A stretch of DNA of 51,142 nt. It comes from Lutibacter sp. (GTDB lineage: Bacteria > Bacteroidota > Bacteroidia > Flavobacteriales > Flavobacteriaceae). How positions within the stretch are numbered: position 1 is the stretch's first letter; every line of letters starts with the position of its first letter. Where the stretch lies: contig NVWM01000013.1 of the NCBI GenBank assembly GCA_002733665.1, forward strand, positions 1-51,142, written 5' to 3'. A model generated the notes under the pieces. That model saw only the letters and a list, made by a program, of their open reading frames with translations. It was not told where the DNA came from and searched no databases. A program made the position numbers and the translations under genes. This document shows positions 26,009-35,577 of this stretch, piece by piece.

Positions 26009-27247
26009 CCTTTCAAGTGACATTCCACGTGACCCTTTAATCAATAATGTTGAGTTTTTAAATGTAGAAGAGTCTATATTTTTAATAAAATCATCAAAGC
26101 ATTCATATTTGGATGCTTTTTTTGTGCTTGTTTTGGAAAAAGTTTCTCCGATTAAATAAACTGATTTTAAGTCTATTTTTTCGCATATATCTGCAATAAT
26201 TTGATGTTCTTCTAAAGCAGAATTTCCAAGTTCAAACATATCACCTAAAACAACAATTTTTGAAGAATCTGATAATGAATCAAAATTTTCAAGAGCCACT
26301 TTCATACTACTCGGATTTGCATTGTACGCGTCTAAAATAATTTTAACATCTTCTTTTTCAACTATTTGAGAACGATTGTTTGTTGAGGTGTAATTTTCTA
26401 CAGCATTTTTTATTTTAAATTTATCAATTTCAAAGTAGCCTCCAATTGTAATCGCTGCTGCAACATTTGTGTAGTTGTATGCTCCAATTAATTGACTGTT
26501 TATCTCAATATTTTTGTATGATAATTTCACAAAAGGATTTGCTTCAAGAAACGTTAAACTTTTACCAAAAGGAATAGTGTGAATGCCTTCAGATTGTTTT
26601 AACTGAGTTTCGTCATCTTGATTGACAAAAACTTTCCCATTTGTTGATTTTAAGAAATTATACAACTCAGATTTTGCTTTAATAACACCATCAAGATTTC
26701 CAAACCCTTCTAGATGTGCTTTTCCAAAGTTGGTAATATATCCAAAATTAGGTTGAGCAATACTACATAAAAATTCAATTTCTTTTAGATGATTTGCTCC
26801 CATTTCTACAATCCCAAACGCTGTTTTATTGGTCATTGAAAGTAGTGTTAAGGGAACTCCTATATGATTGTTCAGATTACCTTTAGTTGCAGTTGTATTA
26901 AATTTTTGTGATAAGACAGTATTAATTAATTCTTTGGTAGTTGTTTTACCATTACTTCCAGTAAGAGAAAGAATCGGAATGTTTAAAGCCTTTCTATGGT
27001 GTTTTGCTAAATCTTGTAAACATTTTAAGACATTATCTACTAAAATGATTTTCTTATTGGTTTGATATTCCTTTTCATCAACAATAGAAAAATTGGCACC
27101 TTTTTTTATTGCTTCCTCTGCAAATTTATTACCATTAAAATTATCCCCTTTTAATGCGAAAAAGAGTGTGTTTTTTCGAATTGAGCGTGTGTCTGTATCT
27201 ACTAAGTAGTGTTTGGAATAAAGTTTATATATTTCCTCAGTTGTCAT
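25991..27247 (-). CDS. murF: UDP-N-acetylmuramoyl-tripeptide--D-alanyl-D-alanine ligase
   Basis: Cytoplasmic peptidoglycan ligase adding D-Ala-D-Ala to UDP-MurNAc-tripeptide. The N-terminal uridine-binding part shows DTRSIRKNTLFFALKGDNFNG, the ATP loop LSLTGSNGKTTTKEL is at about residue 95, MGANHLKEIEFLC follows, and the C-terminal domain starts near residue 300 (ILDAYNANPSSM, VLGDMFELG). 418 residues is normal. It lies downstream of gldJ on the same strand but is separated by a terminator hairpin. Confidence 0.95.
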   Translation of the reverse strand: MTTEEIYKLYSKHYLVDTDTRSIRKNTLFFALKGDNFNGNKFAEEAIKKGANFSIVDEKEYQTNKKIILVDNVLKCLQDLAKHHRKALNIPILSLTGSNGKTTTKELINTVLSQKFNTTATKGNLNNHIGVPLTLLSMTNKTAFGIVEMGANHLKEIEFLCSIAQPNFGYITNFGKAHLEGFGNLDGVIKAKSELYNFLKSTNGKVFVNQDDETQLKQSEGIHTIPFGKSLTFLEANPFVKLSYKNIEINSQLIGAYNYTNVAAAITIGGYFEIDKFKIKNAVENYTSTNNRSQIVEKEDVKIILDAYNANPSSMKVALENFDSLSDSSKIVVLGDMFELGNSALEEHQIIADICEKIDLKSVYLIGETFSKTSTKKASKYECFDDFIKNIDSSTFKNSTLLIKGSRGMSLERLLDYL

Positions 27248-27261
27248 AAGATAAAAATAAA

Positions 27262-27290
27262 AAAAACCTCGTTAATAAAACGAGGTTTTT
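27262..27290 (-). terminator. Terminator between gldJ and murF
   Basis: AAAACCTCGTT pairs with its complement around a short AT loop, with A and T runs on both sides. It would end gldJ transcription. Confidence 0.85.
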
Positions 27291-27311
27291 AAGAATATTA
27301 TATAATAATAA

Positions 27312-28994
27312 TTATTTTATTTTTTCAGTAGTACGTTTTCTTCTTTTTGGTGTCATTGCTCCAAGTTTATCAGTAGCACATCTAAATCCAATATAACTAG
27401 TAGCCATATATTCTGGTAAATGTCTTCTTTGTGCAGGATCTAACCAGTACTCTCTGTCTTTCCAAGAACCTCCTTTATATACTCTTGAATCATCACTAAT
27501 TAAAGTTGTTCTATATTCATCATCATATTCTTGTATTCTAAGACCGCTTTCTCCCATATTATTTGGTATGATTGGAGAGTTGTACATTCTAGGTTGTGAC
27601 TCTAGTTCATCCTCATCTTTATCATATAGTTTAGTTGAGGCAAGATCACCATCTTTTGAATCAATATTATATGATTTCTCATAATTGTTTCTCATAAAAG
27701 CATCACGCTTTGTTATAGGAATAAATTTGATAGTTCCAGGTAAATCTACAGGAACAATTTTTCCATTATCCAACGTGTCAAATACAATGGTATTATAATC
27801 TACAATTACAACTTTACCATTTTCATCAATCTTCTTTTTAGTAAATACATTTCCACGATAGTAATTGAAATCATTAGCATCTGTGTCAATTATAGGTCTA
27901 TAAACATCTGCAACCCATTCTGCAACATTTCCAGACATATCATATAATCCATATGCATTAGGATCATAAGACTTAATAGACATTGTAATGTCTCCTCCAT
28001 CACTACTCCAACCAGCAGGACCACTATAATCCCCACGACCTTGTTTAAAGTTTGCTACTTGATCACCTTTAAAGCGTCTACCTTTGTTTCGAGTATACTT
28101 TCCATTCCAAGCATATTTTTTACGACCTCTTATGTTATTGTATTCTCTATTTTCTGTATCTGCTTTTGCTGCAAATTCCCATTCTGCTTCTGATGGTAAT
28201 CTGAATTTTGGAGAAAGGATTCCGTCAGATATTTTAACATGTCTTCCTGTAAATTCTCCTCTTGCGCCTCTCTTTTCTCCTTTTTTCTTTCTTACAGGTA
28301 TTCCTTTTTTGTAAATAGAAGAATCACCTTGAAATAATGATGTAGGACTTTGTAAATAAGTATCAGTGCTAAAATAGTTATTACCATCAAGTTTTAATGA
28401 ATCCATTAGATAAGGGTTGTTCATTATACCTTTATCAACTAAAATCTTTTCAGAAACTCTATCACTTCTCCATTTACAGTATTCATTTGCTTGTCTCCAA
28501 CTAACTCCAACTACAGGGTAATCTGAATAAGAAGGGTGACGCAAATAGTTTTCAGTAAGCAACTCATTTGCACCTAATGTATGTCTCCAAACTAAAGTAT
28601 CTGGTAAAGCACTTGTATAGATATGCTTGTTTTGCTCATCTGATTTAGGAAATATTTTTTCTAACCATTCTAAATAGAAAAGATATTCTTCATTGGTAAC
28701 TTCAGTTTCGTCAAGAAAGAAAGAACGTACCTGCATTTTTACAGGAGTTGTATTCCAGTCAAATAAAACATCGTCTTGTACGTGTCCCATTGTAAATGTT
28801 CCTCCTTCAATCAATACCATTCCTGGAGGAGTTTGTTGTCCTTTATATTTTTTGCCTTCAGAAAATCCAGCCTTTGCTTTATCTTTAGAACTCCATCCTG
28901 TTAGAGAGGTGCTGTTCTTGTTTGTTCTGTTATGACATCCAACTAATAGTGTAGCCAATAGAATAATTAATAAATTTACCTTAACAATTCTCAT
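27312..28994 (-). CDS. gldJ: Gliding-motility lipoprotein GldJ
   Basis: 560-residue lipoprotein (signal ending LLATLLVGC) needed for flavobacterial gliding and for stability of the type IX secretion machinery. The SUMF1/formylglycine-enzyme-like fold is clear: GMVLIEGGTFTMG (about 58-70), DETEVTNEEYLFYLEWL (about 94-110), YPVVGVSWRQANEYCKWRS, RLPSEAEWEFAAKA and the final SYIGFRCA. The enzyme's paired catalytic Cys are not evident, as expected for this structural relative. It is divergent from porU across 182 bases, so secretion and motility genes share a control region. Confidence 0.95.
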   Translation of the reverse strand: MRIVKVNLLIILLATLLVGCHNRTNKNSTSLTGWSSKDKAKAGFSEGKKYKGQQTPPGMVLIEGGTFTMGHVQDDVLFDWNTTPVKMQVRSFFLDETEVTNEEYLFYLEWLEKIFPKSDEQNKHIYTSALPDTLVWRHTLGANELLTENYLRHPSYSDYPVVGVSWRQANEYCKWRSDRVSEKILVDKGIMNNPYLMDSLKLDGNNYFSTDTYLQSPTSLFQGDSSIYKKGIPVRKKKGEKRGARGEFTGRHVKISDGILSPKFRLPSEAEWEFAAKADTENREYNNIRGRKKYAWNGKYTRNKGRRFKGDQVANFKQGRGDYSGPAGWSSDGGDITMSIKSYDPNAYGLYDMSGNVAEWVADVYRPIIDTDANDFNYYRGNVFTKKKIDENGKVVIVDYNTIVFDTLDNGKIVPVDLPGTIKFIPITKRDAFMRNNYEKSYNIDSKDGDLASTKLYDKDEDELESQPRMYNSPIIPNNMGESGLRIQEYDDEYRTTLISDDSRVYKGGSWKDREYWLDPAQRRHLPEYMATSYIGFRCATDKLGAMTPKRRKRTTEKIK

Positions 28995-29176
28995 TTTGTT
29001 TAACTTTAGGGTTTCTTTAGTGTCGCAAGATACACCAAATAACGATTTTTACAAGTTTTTTTAATAGAATGTAATTCCTATTATTGTTCTCTATAACGAT
29101 TGTTTTTTTTCTTTATTATGTGTAATGTTGTATTGTATTAAAATATCTAATCAAATTATACGTTTATTAATGTAAT

Positions 29177-32100
29177 ATGAATAAAACTAAGCATCTATTT
29201 CTATATATAACGCTCTCATTTGTTGTGAGTTACGCTCAAAATAACATAAGTGAAAGAGTAGAATTGGAGTGGAACGACAATACTTCAGTTACTACAAGTC
29301 GAAATAACAAATTACAAGTTCCTACAGTTACAGGTCAATTTCTTGATGAAGATTTGTTACCTATTTACACAAAATCATGGAAAATCACTAAAGGTTATGC
29401 AATAGATTCATATAAAATTACCAACGTAAATTATCAAATAATCACAGCTAATTTCTCAAAAAACACCACTTTAAATAAAATACCAGCAACAATACAAAGT
29501 AAATTAAATGTAGCTACATCAAGAGATGAATCAGAAGTTATTTTAACCTTAACACCTCTAATAAAAGAAGGGTCCCTAGTTAAAAAAGTCATTTCATTTA
29601 ATATAGAATATAAACTCAAACGAAAACTTTCAAGTAGACTTACAAATTCAAAAAGCGCCTTTAATTCAGTGCTATCTACTGGAACATGGTATAAGTTTTC
29701 TGTTGATACAACAGGAGTTTTTAAAATAGACCGTTCTTTTTTACAAAGTTTAGGTGTAAATACTTCGAGTATCAATCCGAAGAATATAAAAATTTATGGA
29801 AACGGAGGGAATATGTTGCCGTTTTTGAATAGCGACTTTAGGTATGATGACTTAGAAGAGAATGCTATTTTTGTTAGTGGAGAAGATGATAATAAATTTG
29901 ACTCAAGCGATTTTATCCTCTTTTATGCTAAAGGATCAGATGCATGGAAAGTAGATATGTCAGGACTAAATACGAGGCATCAAAAAAATATTTTTTCTGA
30001 TAAATCCTATTATTTTATAAATGTTGATGGCAATGCTGGAAAACGTATTCAAAATGATACACCAATAACAACAGTTTCGAATCAACAAATAACATCTTAT
30101 AATGATTATGATTTTTATGAAAAAGAAGATCATAATATAGTAGCTATTGGTCAACAATGGTTTGGAGAAAATTTGACTATAGAAAATGTTCAGACTTTCA
30201 CTATTCCGTTTAAAAATATTGATACTTCTCAAGATATTCAAATAAGAGTAAGAGGAGTTGTAGAATCTGAAACAACAAGTCAAATGGCTGTAAAAGTAAA
30301 TGGTCAAGATTTATACACCATTAATTTCCCTGCGATAACAAACTCACTTGTGCATGCGATTGCACGAGAAAATATTGGGAGTCTTTCTGCCGTAAACGAA
30401 GCCGTTACAGTAGAAATAACATTCAATAACAATGGGAATCCTTCAGCAAAAGCACATTTAGATTATATTGAAGTTATTGGGAAAAAACTTTTAACTGTTG
30501 ATGATAAGCAATTTGGTTTTAGAAGTTTTGACGCTGCAAATGGATTAGGAACCGTTCAATATCAGATTCAAAATGCAACCGAAATTTGGGATGTAACAGA
30601 TTTTGTAAATCCTGTAAAAATCACAAATCAATCTGCAACAGGTGGTTTTGAGTTTAATGCTACAGCAGGAATACTTAAAGAATATGTAGCCTTAAATGAT
30701 ACAGATTATTTTACGCCAGAAAAACTGCCGAATAGTTTGGTAGAAAATCAAAATTTACACGCTCTTGAAGATATTGATTATGTAATTGTAACTCGTGATT
30801 TTTTGATTGGAGAAGCTGAAAGATTAGCAGATTTTCATCGAAATAGAGGATTAACAGTAGAAGTAGTAGATTTAGAAAAAATTTACAATGAATTTTCTTC
30901 TGGAAGTCCAGATTTAACAGCAATCCGTGATTTCACTAAATATTTATACGACAATGCAACACTTCCTGAAAAACGAATTAAATATTTATGTTTGTTTGGT
31001 GATGCTTCTTACGATTATAAAGATAGGATTAATGGTAATAATAATATTGTGCCAGCGCTACAATCTAATGAAAGTTTCAATCTAGCAACTTCTTATATTA
31101 CTGATGATTACTATGGCATGATGGATGCCAATGAAGGATTGTTAGGAGGGGCAGATAGACAAGATGTGGCTACAGGTAGAATTCCCGTATCTGATGTTAT
31201 ACAAGCTTCAAATGCTATAAATAAAATAATAAATTATAACAGTACAAATTCTTATGGAGATTGGCGAAATCAGATTACTTTAATTGCTGATGATATTGAC
31301 GCTTCCGGAGAAGAAATTTTACAAGAAAGTTTAGAAAGAATTGCAGATTCTATTAAGGTTCGTAAACCAATCTTGAATGTTAAGAAAATTTATGCTGATG
31401 CATATGTACAGCAAACATCCTCAGGAGGAGAACGTTATCCTGATGTAAATACTGAAATATCTAACGCTGTTGAAAGAGGAACGTTAATGGCAAATTACTT
31501 CGGACACGGTGGAGAAGATGGTTGGGCAGGAGAACGAATTTTAGAAATTTCAGAAATTCAAGGTTGGAGTAATTTTAATACACTTCCTTTGATTATTACA
31601 ATTACTTGTGAATTTTCAAAATTTGATAACCCTTTGCGATTGGCTGGAGGAGAATATATTGTTTGGAATAAAGATGGAGGATCAATATCTTTAATTACAA
31701 CAACACGTGAAATATATATAAACGTAGGAAGGATATTTAATGAAAGATTGATGAAGGTGTTGTTAACATTTAATGACGAAGATTTTACAATCGCAGAAGC
31801 ATTAATGATAGTTAAGAATCAAACGACTACAAGTCAACGATTATTTATTTATTATTTAGGCGATCCTGCAATGAAATTGGCAGTTCCCAAAGCAGATGTT
31901 AGATTAACACAAATGAATGGTGTTGATATTGCAACATCTTTAGATACTATTAAGGCATTGTCTCATGTGACTTTTAACGGAATTGTAACAGATCCTTCTG
32001 GAAATTTATTAACGGATTATAATGGCGAGTTATCTGCAACAGTTTTTGATAAAGAAATAATAAGAACAACACTTGATAATGATAACTTTGGAATTACGAT

Positions 32101-32974
32101 GGAGTTTGATGCATTAGAAAGTAAAATATTCAGAGGTAGAGCAGCAGTAGAAAACGGTTTATTTACATTTGATTTTATTGCGCCAAGAGATTTGCGTATT
32201 GCATACGGAAAAGGAAAACTTAGTTTTTATGCTGATAATGATATTATTGACAAAGCAGGATATAATTTTGATGTAACAATTGGAGGAATTAATGAAAATG
32301 CTCCTGAAGACAATATTGGGCCAGAAATACAATTATATATGAATGATGAATCATTTGTAGATGGAGGAAATACAAATGCTTCTCCTTTGTTTTTAGCAGT
32401 GTTGGAAGATGAAAATGGAATTAACACATCAATTACCGCAGTTGACCATGATATTGTTGCGGTTTTAGACGGTGATACTGCCAATCCATTTATACTAAAC
32501 GATTACTATCAAACGGAATTAAACGACTATACAAAAGGAAAAGTGAAATATCCTTTACGTAATCTAGAAACAGGAATGCATACCATAGAATTATGTGCTT
32601 GGGATACATACAATAATCCGTCTTGCGCTACGTTAACATTTGTTGTAGTCAATGATGCAGATATGGTGTTGGATAATGTATTGAATTACCCAAATCCGTT
32701 TATAAATCATACAGAATTTTGGTTTAATCATAACAAACCAAATGAACCATTAGAAGTTCAAATTCAGATATTTACAGTATCTGGAAAATTGGTAAAAACG
32801 ATTAATCAATTAGTTCAATCAACAGGGAATTTATCTCGTTCAGTAACTTGGAATGGATTGGATGATTTTGGAGATAAAATTGGAAAAGGTGTGTATGTGT
32901 ACAAATTAAATGTAAAAAGCACTTTATCTAATGCAAAGGCAGAAAAATATGAGAAGTTAGTTATACTTCAATAA
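29177..32974 (+). CDS. porU: Type IX secretion system sortase PorU
   Basis: 1265-residue surface protease-like sortase that removes C-terminal signals from T9SS cargo and attaches them to A-LPS. A signal peptide (residues 1-20) comes first, then an N-terminal beta-rich region. The gingipain-like C25 domain (about 545-900) has the catalytic pair His777 (YFGHGGEDGW) and Cys811 (TITCEFSKFD). C-terminal Ig-like domains end with a FlgD-like segment starting NYPNPF (about 1168). All catalytic residues look intact. porV follows 49 bases downstream, the usual T9SS pairing. Confidence 0.95.
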   Translation: MNKTKHLFLYITLSFVVSYAQNNISERVELEWNDNTSVTTSRNNKLQVPTVTGQFLDEDLLPIYTKSWKITKGYAIDSYKITNVNYQIITANFSKNTTLNKIPATIQSKLNVATSRDESEVILTLTPLIKEGSLVKKVISFNIEYKLKRKLSSRLTNSKSAFNSVLSTGTWYKFSVDTTGVFKIDRSFLQSLGVNTSSINPKNIKIYGNGGNMLPFLNSDFRYDDLEENAIFVSGEDDNKFDSSDFILFYAKGSDAWKVDMSGLNTRHQKNIFSDKSYYFINVDGNAGKRIQNDTPITTVSNQQITSYNDYDFYEKEDHNIVAIGQQWFGENLTIENVQTFTIPFKNIDTSQDIQIRVRGVVESETTSQMAVKVNGQDLYTINFPAITNSLVHAIARENIGSLSAVNEAVTVEITFNNNGNPSAKAHLDYIEVIGKKLLTVDDKQFGFRSFDAANGLGTVQYQIQNATEIWDVTDFVNPVKITNQSATGGFEFNATAGILKEYVALNDTDYFTPEKLPNSLVENQNLHALEDIDYVIVTRDFLIGEAERLADFHRNRGLTVEVVDLEKIYNEFSSGSPDLTAIRDFTKYLYDNATLPEKRIKYLCLFGDASYDYKDRINGNNNIVPALQSNESFNLATSYITDDYYGMMDANEGLLGGADRQDVATGRIPVSDVIQASNAINKIINYNSTNSYGDWRNQITLIADDIDASGEEILQESLERIADSIKVRKPILNVKKIYADAYVQQTSSGGERYPDVNTEISNAVERGTLMANYFGHGGEDGWAGERILEISEIQGWSNFNTLPLIITITCEFSKFDNPLRLAGGEYIVWNKDGGSISLITTTREIYINVGRIFNERLMKVLLTFNDEDFTIAEALMIVKNQTTTSQRLFIYYLGDPAMKLAVPKADVRLTQMNGVDIATSLDTIKALSHVTFNGIVTDPSGNLLTDYNGELSATVFDKEIIRTTLDNDNFGITMEFDALESKIFRGRAAVENGLFTFDFIAPRDLRIAYGKGKLSFYADNDIIDKAGYNFDVTIGGINENAPEDNIGPEIQLYMNDESFVDGGNTNASPLFLAVLEDENGINTSITAVDHDIVAVLDGDTANPFILNDYYQTELNDYTKGKVKYPLRNLETGMHTIELCAWDTYNNPSCATLTFVVVNDADMVLDNVLNYPNPFINHTEFWFNHNKPNEPLEVQIQIFTVSGKLVKTINQLVQSTGNLSRSVTWNGLDDFGDKIGKGVYVYKLNVKSTLSNAKAEKYEKLVILQ

Positions 32975-33023
32975 AAAAAACAGATATTTGTAATATCGCT
33001 TAAAAGAAACAAAAACTAAATAA

Positions 33024-34175
33024 ATGAAAAACTTACTATTAACGTTACTTATAGTATTAATTACTATACCTACTATAAACGCACAAGACGAACCAAATCC
33101 TATAACAACTGCAGCACCCTTTTTATTGATAGTTCCTGATGCGCGTGCAGGAGGAATGGGAGACGTTGGAGTTGCAACTTCTGCTGATGCAAATTCACAG
33201 CATCATAATCCAGCAAAATATGCATTTTTAAATTCACAGTTCGCTGTTGGAGTTAATTATACTCCTTGGATGAGAGAATTGGTAAACGATGTTTTTTTAG
33301 GAGGATTTTCAGTAGGAAATAGATTAAATGATAGAAGTGCTTGGGCTGCAAGTTTAAAATACTTTACACTTGGTGAAATTGAATTGCGAGAAACGGGAGA
33401 TCCAAACGAAACGGTTATAATTGAGAAACCAAGCGAAATGTCATTTGACGGAACATATGCTCTTAAATTGAACGAAACATTTGCAATGGGAGTTACCTTA
33501 AGATATATTCGTTCGGATTTTGCTTTGAAAGTTGCTAATTCAGAATTAAAAACTGTGAACACTTTTGGAGTAGATATCTCTGGATATTATCAATCAGAAG
33601 AAAATAACTACGGAGATTTTAATGGTAAATGGCGTGGAGGATTTAATCTTTCTAATATAGGTCCAAAAGTAACTTATTCAGATGGTGGACGTGAAAATTT
33701 TATACCAACCAACTTAAAACTTGGTGGAGGTTTTGATTTTATTTTAGATGACTATAATACAATAGCAGCAACGTTAGAGTTTACCAAGCTATTAGTTCCA
33801 ACACCGCCATTAAGAGATCCTATTACAGGAGATATTATTGAAGGAAAAGATGATGAAGTAGGATTCTTTAAAGGAATGTTCCAATCGTTTGGAGATGCTC
33901 CAGGAGGTTTTAGCGAAGAAATGAAAGAATTTACTTGGGCACTTGGTGTAGAGTATATGTATGACAATGCTTTTGCAATTCGTACTGGATATTTTAATGA
34001 AAATGACTTAAAAGGAGGACGTAAATATTTCACATTAGGAGCAGGATTTAAGTTTAAAAGTAGTAATATAGATATCTCATATTTATTTAACTCTTCTGAT
34101 GTTAATAATCCGTTAGAGAATACATTGCGTTTTTCTTTAGCGTTTGATTTCGGAGATTTATATGAAGATTATTAA
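33024..34175 (+). CDS. porV: Type IX secretion system outer-membrane protein PorV
   Basis: 383-residue outer-membrane beta-barrel that shuttles cargo from the SprA translocon to PorU. The signal peptide (KNLLLTLLIVLITIPTINA) is followed by the PorV hallmark APFLLIVPDARAGGMGDVGVATS (about 31-53) and alternating barrel strands ending in aromatic-rich LRFSLAFDFGDL. Length and order porU-porV are standard. Confidence 0.96.
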   Translation: MKNLLLTLLIVLITIPTINAQDEPNPITTAAPFLLIVPDARAGGMGDVGVATSADANSQHHNPAKYAFLNSQFAVGVNYTPWMRELVNDVFLGGFSVGNRLNDRSAWAASLKYFTLGEIELRETGDPNETVIIEKPSEMSFDGTYALKLNETFAMGVTLRYIRSDFALKVANSELKTVNTFGVDISGYYQSEENNYGDFNGKWRGGFNLSNIGPKVTYSDGGRENFIPTNLKLGGGFDFILDDYNTIAATLEFTKLLVPTPPLRDPITGDIIEGKDDEVGFFKGMFQSFGDAPGGFSEEMKEFTWALGVEYMYDNAFAIRTGYFNENDLKGGRKYFTLGAGFKFKSSNIDISYLFNSSDVNNPLENTLRFSLAFDFGDLYEDY

Positions 34176-34196
34176 TTGCATAGATCTTAATATAAA

Positions 34197-34268
34197 CCGA
34201 GCATGTTAAAATCATCTTCATCCAAGAGAATGATTAATAGCGAACACATGTGACAGTTAAAAACAATA
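34197..34268 (+). promoter_or_regulatory. Structured 5' leader element, copy 2 (before cdd)
   Basis: Second copy of the element at 2528-2599. It has the same CCGAGCATGTTAAAATCAT, a different loop of about 14 bases, the same ATGATTA and AGCGAACACATGTGACA, and a shortened tail ending CAATA, 9 bases before the cdd ATG. Stems: AATCAT (34210-34215) with ATGATT (34230-34235); CATGT (34202-34206) with ACATG (34246-34250). No clear -7 box precedes it, so it may be transcribed from porU-porV. Confidence 0.65.
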
Positions 34269-34277
34269 GATATACAC

Positions 34278-34760
34278 ATGAAAAAAATTCAATTATCAAC
34301 ATCAATTACCGTTTTTGAAACTGTAGATGAACTTCCAAAAGATGTACAAGTGTTGATGAATGAAGCGGTTAAGATTAGAAAAACTGCATACGCTCCATAT
34401 TCTCAATTTCATGTTGGTACTGCGTTTTTATTAGAAAACGGTGAAACAGTAACAGGAAATAATCAAGAAAACGCCGCGTATCCTTCAGGAATGTGTGCTG
34501 AGAGAGTTGCAGTTTGGAAAGCGTCTTCTGAGTTTCCAAACGTTAAGATTCTAAAAATAGCAATTACTGCAACTTCACAGAAAAATCCCGTAACAGAGCC
34601 TGTTGCACCTTGTGGTGCATGTCGTCAAACTTTATCAGAATATGAGATAAAGCAAGAGTCTAATATCGAAATTTATTTTATGGGAGAATCTGGTAAAATA
34701 ATAAAAACGAACTCACTTCACGATCTACTTCCACTTGCTTTTGATAAGTCGTTTCTGTAG
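34278..34760 (+). CDS. cdd: Cytidine deaminase
   Basis: Zinc enzyme deaminating cytidine and deoxycytidine to uridine and deoxyuridine in pyrimidine salvage. The substrate-binding APYSQFHVGTAFLLENG (about 39-55), first zinc motif NAAYPSGMCAERVA (Cys and catalytic Glu, about 66-79; here Cys replaces His as in other small Cdd) and second zinc motif APCGACRQTLSEY (two Cys) are complete. 160 residues suits the homotetrameric form with a small extension. It follows porV, as in many flavobacteria, and is preceded by the conserved leader. Confidence 0.95.
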   Translation: MKKIQLSTSITVFETVDELPKDVQVLMNEAVKIRKTAYAPYSQFHVGTAFLLENGETVTGNNQENAAYPSGMCAERVAVWKASSEFPNVKILKIAITATSQKNPVTEPVAPCGACRQTLSEYEIKQESNIEIYFMGESGKIIKTNSLHDLLPLAFDKSFL

Positions 34761-34870
34761 TTGAAAACTCTATATTTTAAAGTTCTTTTTTATTAAAATG
34801 TTGTTTTTTAGTTGCTTATGTGAATAATTTATTTTAAACTTGTTACTTATTAACCCCACAAACAAACAAT

Positions 34871-35512
34871 ATGTTTAAAAAAATTACCCTAGCTATAGCA
34901 GCACTCGTTGTGCTATATAGTTGTCAAAACGAGGATGAGTTAATCAATCAATTTAACACATCAGAACCCACAAGTTTATTTGAATTTAGCGTATCAACTC
35001 AGGATGTAACAGGTTTATTTTCAAGAAATACAGATACTGCTTGCTCTTCAACAGATCTCATTGCAGGTCAAAATTACGATGCAGGTAGAGTTGATGTTGA
35101 AATTGTAAATGAAGATGGTGTAGAATATGTTTACATTACTTATATTACAGAAGGTGACTGGATTCTTAAGCTCACGCATTTATATGCTGGAGATAGAGAT
35201 GGTATTCCTGAAACTAAAAAGGGAAATCCTAAACCAGGAGTTTTTGAAAAAAGAGTAGACTACTCTGCAAATGTTATTTCAGATTTTGAAATAGAGTATA
35301 AGATTCTAGCTGATGCATTTGAAGATTGTTTTTATATTGCTGCTCATGCAGAAGTTGAAAAAGTTGACGGAAGTCAAAGCGAAACTGCTTGGGGATAAGG
35401 AGAAGAGTTTGAAGTAAACAGTTGGGCAATGTATTACGAATTTTGTAAATCTTCATGTGTAGATGATGGTGGTGATGATGATGGAGTCGATTTAATACTT
35501 GGTGAATTGTAA
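34871..35512 (+). pseudogene. Hypothetical lipoprotein interrupted by one in-frame stop
   Basis: The frame opens with a lipoprotein signal (MFKKITLAIAALVVLYSC) and runs 175 codons to TAA at 35396-35398. It stays open in the same frame for a further 37 codons to TAA at 35510-35512. The sequence across the stop reads SETAWG, stop, GEEFEVNSWAMYYEFC. Similar flavobacterial lipoproteins, as I recall, have AWGEGxxF...NWAMYF there, so a single GAA-to-TAA change is the simplest explanation. The tail carries an acidic Asp/Gly run. The truncated 175-residue product may still be made and surface-anchored. Function unknown. A sequencing error cannot be excluded. Confidence 0.65.
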
Positions 35513-35540
35513 TTGTCTTACCGAATACGAATAATTCCTA

Positions 35541-35577
35541 AAAAGCTGTCTAAAATTATATTTTAGGCAGTTTTTAT
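35541..35577. terminator. Bidirectional terminator between the broken lipoprotein gene and pafA
   Basis: CTGTCTAAAAT pairs with ATTTTAGGCAG (one G-U) with A and T runs at both sides; the right T run overlaps the pafA stop region. Confidence 0.85.

Noticed and set aside
27312..28994. GldJ as an active formylglycine-generating enzyme or sulfatase activator
   Set aside because: Fold motifs are present, but the paired catalytic Cys are not seen; GldJ is a structural motility lipoprotein.
29434..30923. Several minus-strand open frames inside porU
   Set aside because: They are shadows of a long, well-supported gene and lack start signals or family features.
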